A DNA stretch of 59,596 nucleotides from a virus. A program made the translations under genes and the position numbers. Below the pieces are notes generated by a model. The model saw only the letters and a program-made list of their open reading frames with translations. It was not told the DNA's origin and searched no databases. Shown in pieces: positions 45,541 to 55,258 of this stretch. Numbering within the stretch: the stretch's first letter is position 1; each line of letters starts with the position of its first letter. The stretch spans positions 1-59,596 of IMG/VR virus record IMGVR_UViG_3300046006_003099; one strand, given 5' to 3'.

Positions 45541-48500
45541 TTATGCAGGTTTAAAGTAATCTATCAGTGGTTGTTTGTCTTTTCCAATGAATATTGTAAG
45601 GACATTTTGTAACGTTTCTATTGATTTATCTACTGTTGGTGGTGACCATTGGTGTGCAGTATCAATACACTTTTTATATGTCGCTAAAGTACCATTATTT
45701 TTTTGGGATGTGTAGAAAAATGGTGAATTTACATCTTTACCCTTATAAAATTTCCATTGTGCAATTGATGCCTGTATTGCTCCCTCGACTGTATTACTTA
45801 ATTCATAAGGTGACTGTATTGCAACTTCACCACCTTTATTAAAATCTTCGTAAATTTGGTAATATTGTTTCCTACCAACAATATATAAGAACCCTCTAGG
45901 TCTAAATCTATAAGCATCTCCATCGAAAATATTGAAGTATTTAGTTGTGGTTATCTGATTTTTGTCTTCCTCATTTAAATTATCTATTATTTTATTTAAA
46001 GATGCTATTTTATTTGCGTTTGCGGGATCATTTGGATTCAATCCGTCTCTTTCTTTTATCTTGTCTTTTAGTTTAGATTCTATATTGTCATTTAACTGAA
46101 ATTCATTTAATTTCTCATTACCAGCAATTTGGTATGCCTTAGCAATATCTAACCCACTTACTGATGTAGGTGTAGATGATAAGGCACCATCTCCAGGTTT
46201 ATAAATATAATATCTTGTTTGTCCTGACGCAGGATCAGTATTAGGGAATTTAACAACGTGTTCTTCTTTATTAGGGTCATCCCAAGGCATTTCTTTATTA
46301 ACAAAATTTTCTGAATTTGCCAACATAGCAGATAACAACATAGTAACCTGTGTATTCGTTAAAATTTGATTCTTTTTAAATTCGTCAGTTAAAGTATTAA
46401 GAACTTTTGTTAAATCTGCATCGGTATATGTTGTCACACCTAAATTTCTAAAATTACTTAATCCTGTAACACCACCAAAATTACCTTCAAAGTCAAATAA
46501 ATCATCAGGAGTAATACCCTCTCTAACACCAAAACCTGATACTGTTTGTAAATTAGTAAATTCTATTTTAGGGACATCACTAATCTCATTTAAATCTATA
46601 TCTAAATCTGCAGTAATTTCTGTGTTTGGAGGGGCAATAAATTTAGATTGCCTTAAACCTTCAAAATTAGTAGTCATATGGTTTGGTGATATGTTATGAC
46701 TTACACTAGTTATTAGATACGCCCCATTAAAAAATGGTACGTTTTGTAAATCAAAATACATTAATGGTTGTATATTCATACAACCTAAAGATTCTACTTT
46801 ACACGAATATGATCTAGTTTTAAATAATCTAAGTAAATCTGTACCAACATATGTTTTTTGAGTCCCTCCTCTTTTATCAACTAAATCAGATAAAGCCTTA
46901 AAGTATTCACCCGTTTCCCTATGTTCTTGTTGACTTAGTGATACGTTTTTAAATATTGTTTGATTTTGTGCACCAAATGCCACCCTAAATGCGACTAACG
47001 AATTTTCACCATTGTTTAAAATATCTGGAGGTGCATCATTTTTACTGTTAGGGTCATTCGGGTTTGAAAAACTATATCCATCGTTTGAGAAGAAGTTATT
47101 ATTTCTTTCTTTAATATCTAATGCCTGTGACGCACCACCTATATATATACAACAAAATATTGGTCCTTGAGATTCACTACCTTCTAAAGTTGTTTGTGGT
47201 TTAAATATTTTTGCAACTTCTACTCTACTTTTATAATTGATATAAGTTGGTAATATCTGAAAAAGGAAATTACTATCTCTTAATAATTTAGACATAAAGA
47301 AATAAACACTAGTGTCTAAATTACTACCCAAAGTTAGAAAACTTTTTAAGTTAAATGTGGCTTTATCACCAATGTCATTCCATCCTCTATCTATGAATCT
47401 AAAATAATCAATTAATGGTGTTTCACTATTTCCACCACAAATATTAAAACCTTTTCTATCAGAACCAACCCACTTACTATTTATATTTTTAAAGTAATTA
47501 TATAATTGTAATTTTAATTTAACAGTACTTTTATTTTCACTTTGTTTAACCTCTTCACTATTACTACTATTACCATTTTTGTTGGTCTCTTCTTGTTTTT
47601 TAAATGAATCTTTAAAACTTTTTATATATTCCGCGATACTATTGTTTGAAATTTTAAGTGCTGATGGTTCTAATTTATCATAAAATATTCTTGGATTTAA
47701 AACAATCATGTTAGTTGTTTGTTTAAGTGCACTTAAAATAAACTCTTTTGATGAATTAACATCATTAGTATTACCACTAATAGAATTTAATGGAGATACC
47801 AAAGTATTTACATTTTTTTCAAAAGTACCATTAAAAGTATTATTAAAATTTTGATTGTCTACCCAATTTTTAAATAAATTTATTAATGTTGTTTTAGTAG
47901 ATATCGGTAATTTTTTTAAATTTTCTTCAATAGATTTTTTCTTATTATTATACCCTACTTTTGAAAAGTACTCTTCTTTTGGTGTTGCAAATTGTGAGTA
48001 ATCTTTGTTGTTGAATACTCCAAAATTTATAGGATCAATAGATGATTCATACCTCCATAACAAGCCACCTATAAAATATATATACATTTTAGGTATGTTT
48101 ATTATTCTAGCACCATTAAAGTTATCACCAGGAAATATAGAATTTAGAAATCCTTCTTTAAAATCTCTGAAAGGAAAGGTTGACAATAAAAGTAAAGCCC
48201 TCGCATAATTACTACTTTGATTCTTATAAAGATCACTATCTGTCATTAAATCATCATAGTCTACACTATTAGTAGTCTCTAAATTAGTTATATTAATATA
48301 TTTACTATTATATGTACCACCATAAGGGTTATAGTCCTCTAAATTTGTTTTATTTAAATCACCTAAAATATCACCACTAGTTTTAAGTAAGTTTTTACAT
48401 ACATCTAAATCCCAAACATTAAAGGAATTATATGTTGTTAAATTATTAGATTTACTATAGAAATTTTTATAAAAACTAGGACCCTTGACTATACTATTTA

Positions 48501-51150
48501 TACCATTTGCCGACTTCTCATCTATTAAATTTCCGTAAAGGGAATCTTCTCGTATCTCTTTAAACAAATTTTTAGAATTGTTTATTATATCATTAACATC
48601 AAAAAGTATGTATTCTGCCTCTGGACTAAACGCACCACTTATTTTAAAACCATCAATTTTAGGTAGTGAATTTTGTTCATTTAGAACAACTAAATTATTA
48701 CTGTCGATAGTTACATTATTTTTCCAATAATTTGTATTTTCATAAACAGTACTATCTCTATTCATTTCATCTAATAGATTTATTATTATTTCCCTCACAG
48801 TTTTTGAATATATTGTTCTGTTTGCTGCAATAGCCTCTAATTTTGAATAGTCCGATATAGAGTCTAATCCAGTACCTTTTCCAAATAAAGAATAGTTATC
48901 TAATAAAACTGATCTAGTAACAAATTTTTCAACAAGTTCTTCTTTTATACTATTAATATCATTTAATAAATTAATTTTTAACCAAGGATTTGTTTTATAG
49001 TCGATTGGGTTTATTGGAAACCAATTATCAGTATCTAAACCATTTTTTAATGTAGATGCTTTAGTTACCTCTTCTAATGTTTTCCTCTTTGATACTAATA
49101 TCTCAAAGACTTCCTCAGTAAATTTCCATTCAGGGAAATCATTAGGGTTAATCCCACTTACATCTCCAATATATATTTCTTCAGAACTACCGTCATTATT
49201 TTTTTGATAGACTGACGGCCATGCAGCACTATTAATACCTGTAGGTATATCAGTATCATACCTACTTAAAAGTGAACCTCTACTACTAGCCTTACTTTTT
49301 TGTTCTGACTCAGAACTGATATCGTAAATAGTTTCAATCATCGCCTGAGTATTATTCGCAATAATCTCAAAACAATTATCAATTGTTGGTTTAAAACCAA
49401 ATTTATCTTTAAAGTTTTTTAATAGTTGTTCATTAATTTCAGATTGTACAACCTCTCTTTGTACTTTAATAATTTCTTCAAGTTCAATTATAGAGTATTC
49501 TACTAATTCTCTTTGTTTTCTAAAATCAGCAACTAACACTTGACTATTTTTTGTCATTGTTTGGGAATAAAAAACACCATCAGTAACTAATTTTTTAAAT
49601 AAATCCATATTAAAAGAATTATTTTTACCTGATGTATCACCGTCATAACTATTACGAAGATTTAAATTATTTGTTCCACCACTAAAATAAAATAAATCTA
49701 AAATATCTTCATATTTTTTTGCAGAAATTTTACCGTCAGTGTTTTTTGTTGGAGGTACTATATAGTCTTCCCAAGCATTCTCATTTAAAATGTTTGGGAA
49801 CGAATTAATTAATTCTTGATCCTTTGCATTTGCTTTATTTTCATTTCCTGAAATTTTTTCTGTTTTCTTTTGGTTTTTTTCTTTTGCTTCCGTTACAGTA
49901 TTTGTTGGTTTATATTCAGTTCTTTTGTCTGATGACAAATATTTTTGATATTTTTCTATAATATCACTTAGTGTTGTTATATATGATTTAAATGCCCCCC
50001 TATTAACTGAATTAAATACTATGTAATCTCTTATTGAAAAATAATTATTTTTAACTTTAAGTTCATCGTCTTTTATTGTTGTCGTCTCAATAACATTTTT
50101 ATTATTCTCTAACTGGATGAATGGTTTACTATCCGTAACATTATTTTCTACGCTACCTTCATTGTTATTATTAGGTTCTTTAGTTAAACTTTTACCAATA
50201 AACGTTTGAATTGTTTTTAATATGTTTAACTTACCATTCAAATCTTTAAGAAATTGAAAACTATTAGAATCTGTTTTAATAACCTCAGTTTCTACTTGTA
50301 GTTTACCAATTTTAGTCATAAAATCATCGATTTTTCTAATATTTAAACCATCTTGTGTAATTACACCGTTACCTGCGTCACCTGTCCTTCTCTGAATTCT
50401 TTCATCAAAAATTCTATTTAAATTTGCAAAACCTTGTTCAGTATTTACAACACCAATAATATTACCCATAACCATATCGTTAAGGAATGCTTGTTGAAAT
50501 CCTAAGAAATTCGCTGAAATATCAAAATTACCTGTTGATCCATCAAAATTAGATGTCCAATTTACCATATGAAGACAATAATCCACCTTTTGCCCAAAAT
50601 AACCTTTTACTGAAAGTCTAAATACAGGATACGGCATTTTAAAAAATATACTATAGGGTGACAATCTATCATTATCTTCTATTACATCGAATAAGGCACC
50701 ACCTCTAACATCAGTAAAAGTTATATCAACTACTGGTACTAAACTAGCGTTGTATTTTATGTCAATAGATTTAATACCAAACCCTTCTAATATACCCGCA
50801 CTTCTAGTTTCTGAATTATTTAAACCACCAATCTGAGTCCATTCAGTGGTAGCATAAGTTTTTTGTGAAGATGGATCTATTTTACCATCTCCGTTGTAAC
50901 TTATTTTTGTTGAAATAAAATTAACTTCATCAGCTACACCACTATTAAATATAATTGGGTCACCTGCCAATGTGTTACCTCCATATGTAGTCCTACTTCT
51001 AGGATATGCGGAAAATTTGACATAAATAAATAAATCTTCAGGCGGTACTATGTCCATACCAGGTGGGTTGGGATCTACAACAAAAACACTCCCTTTGTTT
51101 TTATCATTATCTTTATTAGAACCTATTTCTTGTACATTATTTACATCCAT
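45541..51150 (-). CDS. Baseplate hub protein (gp27/gp5-like) with C-terminal GH19-like domain
   Basis: A 1869-residue protein. The N-terminal part has EGFGIKSIDIKYNASLVPVV, then SPYSIFFKMPYPVFRLSVKG, a hub beta-barrel pattern. Residues about 1440-1507 (LQNVPFFNGAYLITSVSHNI...TTNFEGLR) resemble the gp27/late-control-D hub. Residues from about 1590 on resemble a GH19/chitinase-like muramidase: TMLLSAMLANSENF, and FRPRGFLYIVGRKQYYQIYE, which matches the family's G-R-G-x-I-Q-L-T-G-R-x-N-Y segment. The expected catalytic Glu (family AHES) reads AANS-like here, and the QLT is changed too, so the domain may be inactive. The middle is large and unassigned. Confidence 0.75.
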   Translation of the reverse strand: MDVNNVQEIGSNKDNDKNKGSVFVVDPNPPGMDIVPPEDLFIYVKFSAYPRSRTTYGGNTLAGDPIIFNSGVADEVNFISTKISYNGDGKIDPSSQKTYATTEWTQIGGLNNSETRSAGILEGFGIKSIDIKYNASLVPVVDITFTDVRGGALFDVIEDNDRLSPYSIFFKMPYPVFRLSVKGYFGQKVDYCLHMVNWTSNFDGSTGNFDISANFLGFQQAFLNDMVMGNIIGVVNTEQGFANLNRIFDERIQRRTGDAGNGVITQDGLNIRKIDDFMTKIGKLQVETEVIKTDSNSFQFLKDLNGKLNILKTIQTFIGKSLTKEPNNNNEGSVENNVTDSKPFIQLENNKNVIETTTIKDDELKVKNNYFSIRDYIVFNSVNRGAFKSYITTLSDIIEKYQKYLSSDKRTEYKPTNTVTEAKEKNQKKTEKISGNENKANAKDQELINSFPNILNENAWEDYIVPPTKNTDGKISAKKYEDILDLFYFSGGTNNLNLRNSYDGDTSGKNNSFNMDLFKKLVTDGVFYSQTMTKNSQVLVADFRKQRELVEYSIIELEEIIKVQREVVQSEINEQLLKNFKDKFGFKPTIDNCFEIIANNTQAMIETIYDISSESEQKSKASSRGSLLSRYDTDIPTGINSAAWPSVYQKNNDGSSEEIYIGDVSGINPNDFPEWKFTEEVFEILVSKRKTLEEVTKASTLKNGLDTDNWFPINPIDYKTNPWLKINLLNDINSIKEELVEKFVTRSVLLDNYSLFGKGTGLDSISDYSKLEAIAANRTIYSKTVREIIINLLDEMNRDSTVYENTNYWKNNVTIDSNNLVVLNEQNSLPKIDGFKISGAFSPEAEYILFDVNDIINNSKNLFKEIREDSLYGNLIDEKSANGINSIVKGPSFYKNFYSKSNNLTTYNSFNVWDLDVCKNLLKTSGDILGDLNKTNLEDYNPYGGTYNSKYINITNLETTNSVDYDDLMTDSDLYKNQSSNYARALLLLSTFPFRDFKEGFLNSIFPGDNFNGARIINIPKMYIYFIGGLLWRYESSIDPINFGVFNNKDYSQFATPKEEYFSKVGYNNKKKSIEENLKKLPISTKTTLINLFKNWVDNQNFNNTFNGTFEKNVNTLVSPLNSISGNTNDVNSSKEFILSALKQTTNMIVLNPRIFYDKLEPSALKISNNSIAEYIKSFKDSFKKQEETNKNGNSSNSEEVKQSENKSTVKLKLQLYNYFKNINSKWVGSDRKGFNICGGNSETPLIDYFRFIDRGWNDIGDKATFNLKSFLTLGSNLDTSVYFFMSKLLRDSNFLFQILPTYINYKSRVEVAKIFKPQTTLEGSESQGPIFCCIYIGGASQALDIKERNNNFFSNDGYSFSNPNDPNSKNDAPPDILNNGENSLVAFRVAFGAQNQTIFKNVSLSQQEHRETGEYFKALSDLVDKRGGTQKTYVGTDLLRLFKTRSYSCKVESLGCMNIQPLMYFDLQNVPFFNGAYLITSVSHNISPNHMTTNFEGLRQSKFIAPPNTEITADLDIDLNEISDVPKIEFTNLQTVSGFGVREGITPDDLFDFEGNFGGVTGLSNFRNLGVTTYTDADLTKVLNTLTDEFKKNQILTNTQVTMLLSAMLANSENFVNKEMPWDDPNKEEHVVKFPNTDPASGQTRYYIYKPGDGALSSTPTSVSGLDIAKAYQIAGNEKLNEFQLNDNIESKLKDKIKERDGLNPNDPANANKIASLNKIIDNLNEEDKNQITTTKYFNIFDGDAYRFRPRGFLYIVGRKQYYQIYEDFNKGGEVAIQSPYELSNTVEGAIQASIAQWKFYKGKDVNSPFFYTSQKNNGTLATYKKCIDTAHQWSPPTVDKSIETLQNVLTIFIGKDKQPLIDYFKPA

Positions 51151-51153
51151 AGT

Positions 51154-51483
51154 TTATGATTTTTGGACATATAATGACTTATATTTATTAACTTGATCAA
51201 TATATTGTTGTAAACTATCCCTCAAAGGAAAAGGTATTCTTATTATTTCTTTATCAGGAATATTTTCTTCTACACCGCCAAATTGTGGATTTGCTAATAA
51301 AATTAACCAACCGTGATAAGGGTTGTCATAAAATTTTTGACTTAATTTATCTAAACGTGTAGTTATAGTATCGTAAACAACTGATTTATCACTACTTTTA
51401 GTAGGTAATATGATATAAGGTAATGGTAAATATTTACCATCAAACTTAAAACTCTGATATCTATCATAATATTCTTTTCCCAT
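51154..51483 (-). CDS. 53: gp53-like baseplate wedge/LysM-like protein
   Basis: A 109-residue protein. DTITTRLDKLSQKFYDNPYH then GWLILLANPQFGG, and IPDKEIIRIPFPL near the end, is the LysM-like pattern of T4 gp53. T4 gp53 is about 195 residues, so this is a shorter form. It starts 4 nt downstream of the 1193-residue gene and ends 3 nt before the hub. It would join wedge to hub. Confidence 0.72.
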   Translation of the reverse strand: MGKEYYDRYQSFKFDGKYLPLPYIILPTKSSDKSVVYDTITTRLDKLSQKFYDNPYHGWLILLANPQFGGVEENIPDKEIIRIPFPLRDSLQQYIDQVNKYKSLYVQKS

Positions 51484-51487
51484 AATA

Positions 51488-54400
51488 TTAGTTTATCCCT
51501 TTTGCGGTAACAGTAAAGTCTTTCTGAACTTTTGTTTTACCTTTATTTTTTGTGAAGTACGCAACCACTTTAATTTTATCAGATTTTGTCTTCAAATATA
51601 ATTCTTTATCTTGTTGCGCAAATTTTAAATTATTTTCTGCAGATTTTAGTGCTTTTTGAGTTGTTGGATTTTTATCATTTTCAAAAATTGCCTTTGCAGT
51701 TGCCAGTTCATTTTCTCTATTGGTAATGATGTTATCCTTTGTTTTAATTTCATCAACGTTTGCTAAACCCGTTATTTCTGATAATAGAAGTTTTAAATTA
51801 TCATCCGCTGGACCAACTTCAATATCCTCTGATCCAGCGGATTTAACTATCATAAAAAGTCGGTTTTCGGCATTTGCACTATCTTCTTTGTCGGTTGGGT
51901 TGGTTTTACTTGGTGCTTTCCCACCTCTTGTATTTGCAACTATCTCCTTATCATTTATTATTTTTATTTCTATTGGGTTATCTGATTCAACTTGTTCTGT
52001 GTTAGTATTTTTTTCATCTTGTTTTACTTGATTAATAGTGGGTTGAGTTTTTAAACTACCATAAATAGTTTTAACTTTATCCTTACCAATTAATTTTTCT
52101 TTAAGTTGACCTAATTTAACTCCATCCACTATTTTTCCATCTTTAACTGTATCGGAACGTACATCATACATTTCAGTATTTGCGTAATAATTAAAAGATA
52201 CTGCGTTTTGTAACCTATTAATTGGTCCAACTAATGAATGTCCACCTATTAAATCAATACTTAATTGGACTGAAGCAATCATTGGTTGTACACCAATACC
52301 CTCTGGATTAGTATCCCATTTAGGACCATCATAAGAAATTTGTAATGAGTTTATTGCGACTTTAGTGTGGAAGAAATCCCCAATTCTTAGAATACATATT
52401 GGAGGTCTACCAAAAGAAAGGTTTTGTGGTTGAACACCAACATCTACACCGTCCTTAGAAGTTGGTTTATCGTAGATACTTGGACCTTGTCTCATACACT
52501 GATTAAGGAATGTTAATCTACTATTAAACCCTTCTGGTGTTATACTATGAAAACCTGCATGAAAATATCTAATCTTTTCAGATATTGTTTTAAAATAGTT
52601 TGGGTAATTTGCATCGATAAAATCGAAATATGGTCCCTCATCAATAATTAGATTATCAATTAAATTAATTGCCTCTGTTGGATCTATTTCTTCAGGCGTT
52701 TCACCTTTTTCAGGTGGTTGTGCCTCCTTAGAGTTTTCAGTATCATTTTCCATCTGTACATCCACTCTATATGAATTAGCGTCGTTTGTACTAACACTAA
52801 CACCACTTTCAATTTTTATAGGGGATATGTTTTTATATGTTTTAATATCTAAATTTTGATTTAAAAAAGTTAATAATTTTTCTTTCAGATCTTTAGAAAA
52901 TGAGTCTGCCAATGTGGTGGGTATTACTGGGTTAACAAAATTACCTATTTGCACCTCTTGACTAGCAAAACCTTTAAGTGTTATTAAAACTTTAGGGTTA
53001 GTATTATTTAATTGTTTTTTTATAAACTCTAATACCTGTATTTTTATTTTATCAAAAGAAGGTTCATTTATTACCCTTTTAGCTTTACAATTTTCAGTTG
53101 ATACAGAACAATTTACATCTTCATCATAAATTACTGAACCTTTCTCCTGATTTTTTTCAGGTAAATTTGTTTTAGGATGTTCCTTTTCATTTATTTTTTT
53201 CTTAACTTCATCTAAATCAGTTTGAGGTACCACACACTCTAATGCCCTAATAAAATCTTCAGGTGTAACACAACCAGCAAAGAACCTTTCAACAAGGTTA
53301 TTATTTTGTCCTCTATAACAATTTATCACTCTTGGGTGATCGACTATTATCTTAAAAGATAAGGATCCACTTCTTTTAGAGTTGTTATATGTGTATACAG
53401 GTTCACTTCTACCTATAAATTCAGTAGGTGTCCAATTTGCACTAGTATTCTCATCAAATGTAAGTTCATAAGGTGGGAACCACATAATTCTACCTTTAGT
53501 ACCTGTTAATGGATCACCAGGACCAATTTCAAATAAAGGTAAATCTGCCAAATTATCTGCCCAAGCCAAATTTTCCAAAGATAACATAAATTTCTTTCTA
53601 GTAGTCTTTGAATCTAATATACTAGGATGATACTTAGGTATCCCATTCTCCATTAAAACACTAAGTGATGCCTTATCTTGTCTCGCTGAAAATCCTTCAC
53701 CAGGACTCTCCGCGTTAAAGAATAGTCCTGTGTTCCTGATTGCGTTGAAATAACTGTATCTATCGTTTACAGTCCATACCCTACAAAAATTAGTATTACC
53801 ATCTACGTCTATTAACGCCAATTCTCTAATTGCATTACCTCTACTTATAATCCTATCTTGTTCTTTATCTCTAAAGTATTTTTTAGTTTGGTTAATAAAG
53901 ACATCGTTTTCACTATTATTAACTAATTGTTGTGTTTTATATAATAATGTCTTAGGGTTAAAGTTTTGTTCACCACCAGTTGTCCAGAAAAATTTATTTT
54001 CTTCACCTGATGGTTCACCTACACCTTCAATAGTAGTTCTTAACCCATTACCAGTATTATCTGTTTCACCATTAAAGTCTTTACTAGTAAATCTTGTGGT
54101 TATTCTATTACCTCTGTTAGTATTTCTTTCGGTTCCAACATAGTATCTTGAATTAATTCCTGCGTTATCCGTACCTGACAATCTACTATCTTCATATTGT
54201 GGTCGGTAACTATTTCTGTTTAAAAGATTAAATGCGAAGGAGACTTGTTGGGTACTTGTTCTTTCAAACAATACTTTCATTCTCAATTCTGTTGATAGAG
54301 TAGGCTCAACTCCCGATTGTATATCTAAATTTGATTTTAATAATTCATCACCTGATTTAACACTACTATTATATTCATTCCAACCAACTGCTGCATTTGG

Positions 54401-55069
54401 TAGTGTATTATAGAATTGTGCACTACCTCTCATTCTATTAACATATTCGTTAACTCTATTACCTATAGGTTGGGTAATATACCCATGAATTAATTGTTCA
54501 TCATTGGTGAATCCTTCTACTTGACCAATTTTATCAATAATTGTTTTCTCCAATTGTTGTCCACCAAGAATACCTAATGAAGTTTCTTTTTGAAAATTTA
54601 GTGATTTATATGTATCGATAACATTAAAAGGGAAGTCTACACCTTTTTTAACTCCATTATTAATTAATGTGAATTGATCTTGATTATACGATATTGGATA
54701 AAATCCATTTGTTTTAGGACCAAATGATGTAGGTAATGGATACCATAAAACAGGTGGTACCTTTAATTCGAATGATATGTATTGATCATTTTGTGGTTTA
54801 TATTTATTTAAATTGACATTTTGTGTCATTCTAAATAATGTACCTAAAGGAAATAATTTCTTCTCTTCGTTATAATGGATAGGAATATTTTCACTCTGAG
54901 TACCCATCACAGGTACATTTATAACTTTACCAATGTCTTGTAATTTAGATACTAGTCCTGACTGAACTAATGTTTCGTTTACTGGTGGTGGTAAATTTCT
55001 ATTTAATAACCTATTCCTAAATTCTTGTGTAGAATAAATACCTTTATTATAATCTAATATTCCTGCCAT
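51488..55069 (-). CDS. Baseplate/tail tube-cap protein (gp48/gp54-like)
   Basis: A 1193-residue protein. Residues about 536-577 (TPTEFIGRSEPVYTYNNSKR, then SGSLSFKIIVDHPRV) carry the G-R-S-E-P-x-Y ... S-F-K-I pattern of tube-cap and LysM-tail proteins. Residues about 886-968 (PPICILRIGDFFHTKVAINS...GGHSLVGPINRLQNAVSFNY) are tube-like. Residues about 665-757 weakly resemble an OmpA-like fold (VLITLKGFAS). The N-terminal 500 residues and the charged C-terminus are unassigned. A TTGACT-type promoter and a TATTTATA motif both lie upstream, at 55200-55228 and 55089-55096. Confidence 0.72.
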   Translation of the reverse strand: MAGILDYNKGIYSTQEFRNRLLNRNLPPPVNETLVQSGLVSKLQDIGKVINVPVMGTQSENIPIHYNEEKKLFPLGTLFRMTQNVNLNKYKPQNDQYISFELKVPPVLWYPLPTSFGPKTNGFYPISYNQDQFTLINNGVKKGVDFPFNVIDTYKSLNFQKETSLGILGGQQLEKTIIDKIGQVEGFTNDEQLIHGYITQPIGNRVNEYVNRMRGSAQFYNTLPNAAVGWNEYNSSVKSGDELLKSNLDIQSGVEPTLSTELRMKVLFERTSTQQVSFAFNLLNRNSYRPQYEDSRLSGTDNAGINSRYYVGTERNTNRGNRITTRFTSKDFNGETDNTGNGLRTTIEGVGEPSGEENKFFWTTGGEQNFNPKTLLYKTQQLVNNSENDVFINQTKKYFRDKEQDRIISRGNAIRELALIDVDGNTNFCRVWTVNDRYSYFNAIRNTGLFFNAESPGEGFSARQDKASLSVLMENGIPKYHPSILDSKTTRKKFMLSLENLAWADNLADLPLFEIGPGDPLTGTKGRIMWFPPYELTFDENTSANWTPTEFIGRSEPVYTYNNSKRSGSLSFKIIVDHPRVINCYRGQNNNLVERFFAGCVTPEDFIRALECVVPQTDLDEVKKKINEKEHPKTNLPEKNQEKGSVIYDEDVNCSVSTENCKAKRVINEPSFDKIKIQVLEFIKKQLNNTNPKVLITLKGFASQEVQIGNFVNPVIPTTLADSFSKDLKEKLLTFLNQNLDIKTYKNISPIKIESGVSVSTNDANSYRVDVQMENDTENSKEAQPPEKGETPEEIDPTEAINLIDNLIIDEGPYFDFIDANYPNYFKTISEKIRYFHAGFHSITPEGFNSRLTFLNQCMRQGPSIYDKPTSKDGVDVGVQPQNLSFGRPPICILRIGDFFHTKVAINSLQISYDGPKWDTNPEGIGVQPMIASVQLSIDLIGGHSLVGPINRLQNAVSFNYYANTEMYDVRSDTVKDGKIVDGVKLGQLKEKLIGKDKVKTIYGSLKTQPTINQVKQDEKNTNTEQVESDNPIEIKIINDKEIVANTRGGKAPSKTNPTDKEDSANAENRLFMIVKSAGSEDIEVGPADDNLKLLLSEITGLANVDEIKTKDNIITNRENELATAKAIFENDKNPTTQKALKSAENNLKFAQQDKELYLKTKSDKIKVVAYFTKNKGKTKVQKDFTVTAKGIN

Positions 55070-55088
55070 ATATAATATTTTCTTATTA

Positions 55089-55096
55089 TATAAATA
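55089..55096 (-). promoter_or_regulatory. Candidate late-promoter motif TATTTATA
   Basis: TATTTATATAAT on the minus strand, 19 nt before the ATG of the tube-cap protein. Confidence 0.45.
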
Positions 55097-55199
55097 TTAG
55101 GTCTATAAAATTCAGGTGATTATTTATTATATAATATATTCAAGTATTCTTGTTTATTTAAAAATATAGAATTATTTCTTGAATAAACTGGTCCTTGCA

Positions 55200-55228
55200 A
55201 TAATAGTAATAATTTTCTGTAAAGTCAA
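55200..55228 (-). promoter_or_regulatory. Sigma70-like promoter for tube-cap operon
   Basis: TTGACT, 17 nt, TATTAT followed by TG on the minus strand. It is the same layout as the gp32 operon promoter, including the TT after TTGACT. The start site would be about 120 nt before the tube-cap ATG. Confidence 0.55.
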
Positions 55229-55258
55229 TAGTAAAATGAAAATATTTTATATTTTTTT

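Larger units (their letters stand above)
55070..55258 (-). other. 189-nt intergenic region with two promoter types
   Basis: No confident gene. It holds a TTGACT-N17-TATTAT promoter (55228 to 55200), a late-type TATTTATA (55089-55096), and a 26-codon frame that could begin at TTG (55200 down to 55120, MQGPVYSRNNSIFLNK). The latter is protein-like but lacks an ATG. Confidence 0.5.

Noticed and set aside
55089-55096. TATAAATA read as a T4-type late promoter on the plus strand
   Set aside because: In that orientation it would drive antisense transcription into the tape measure. All flanking genes are on the minus strand, so only the TATTTATA sense reading is reported as candidate.
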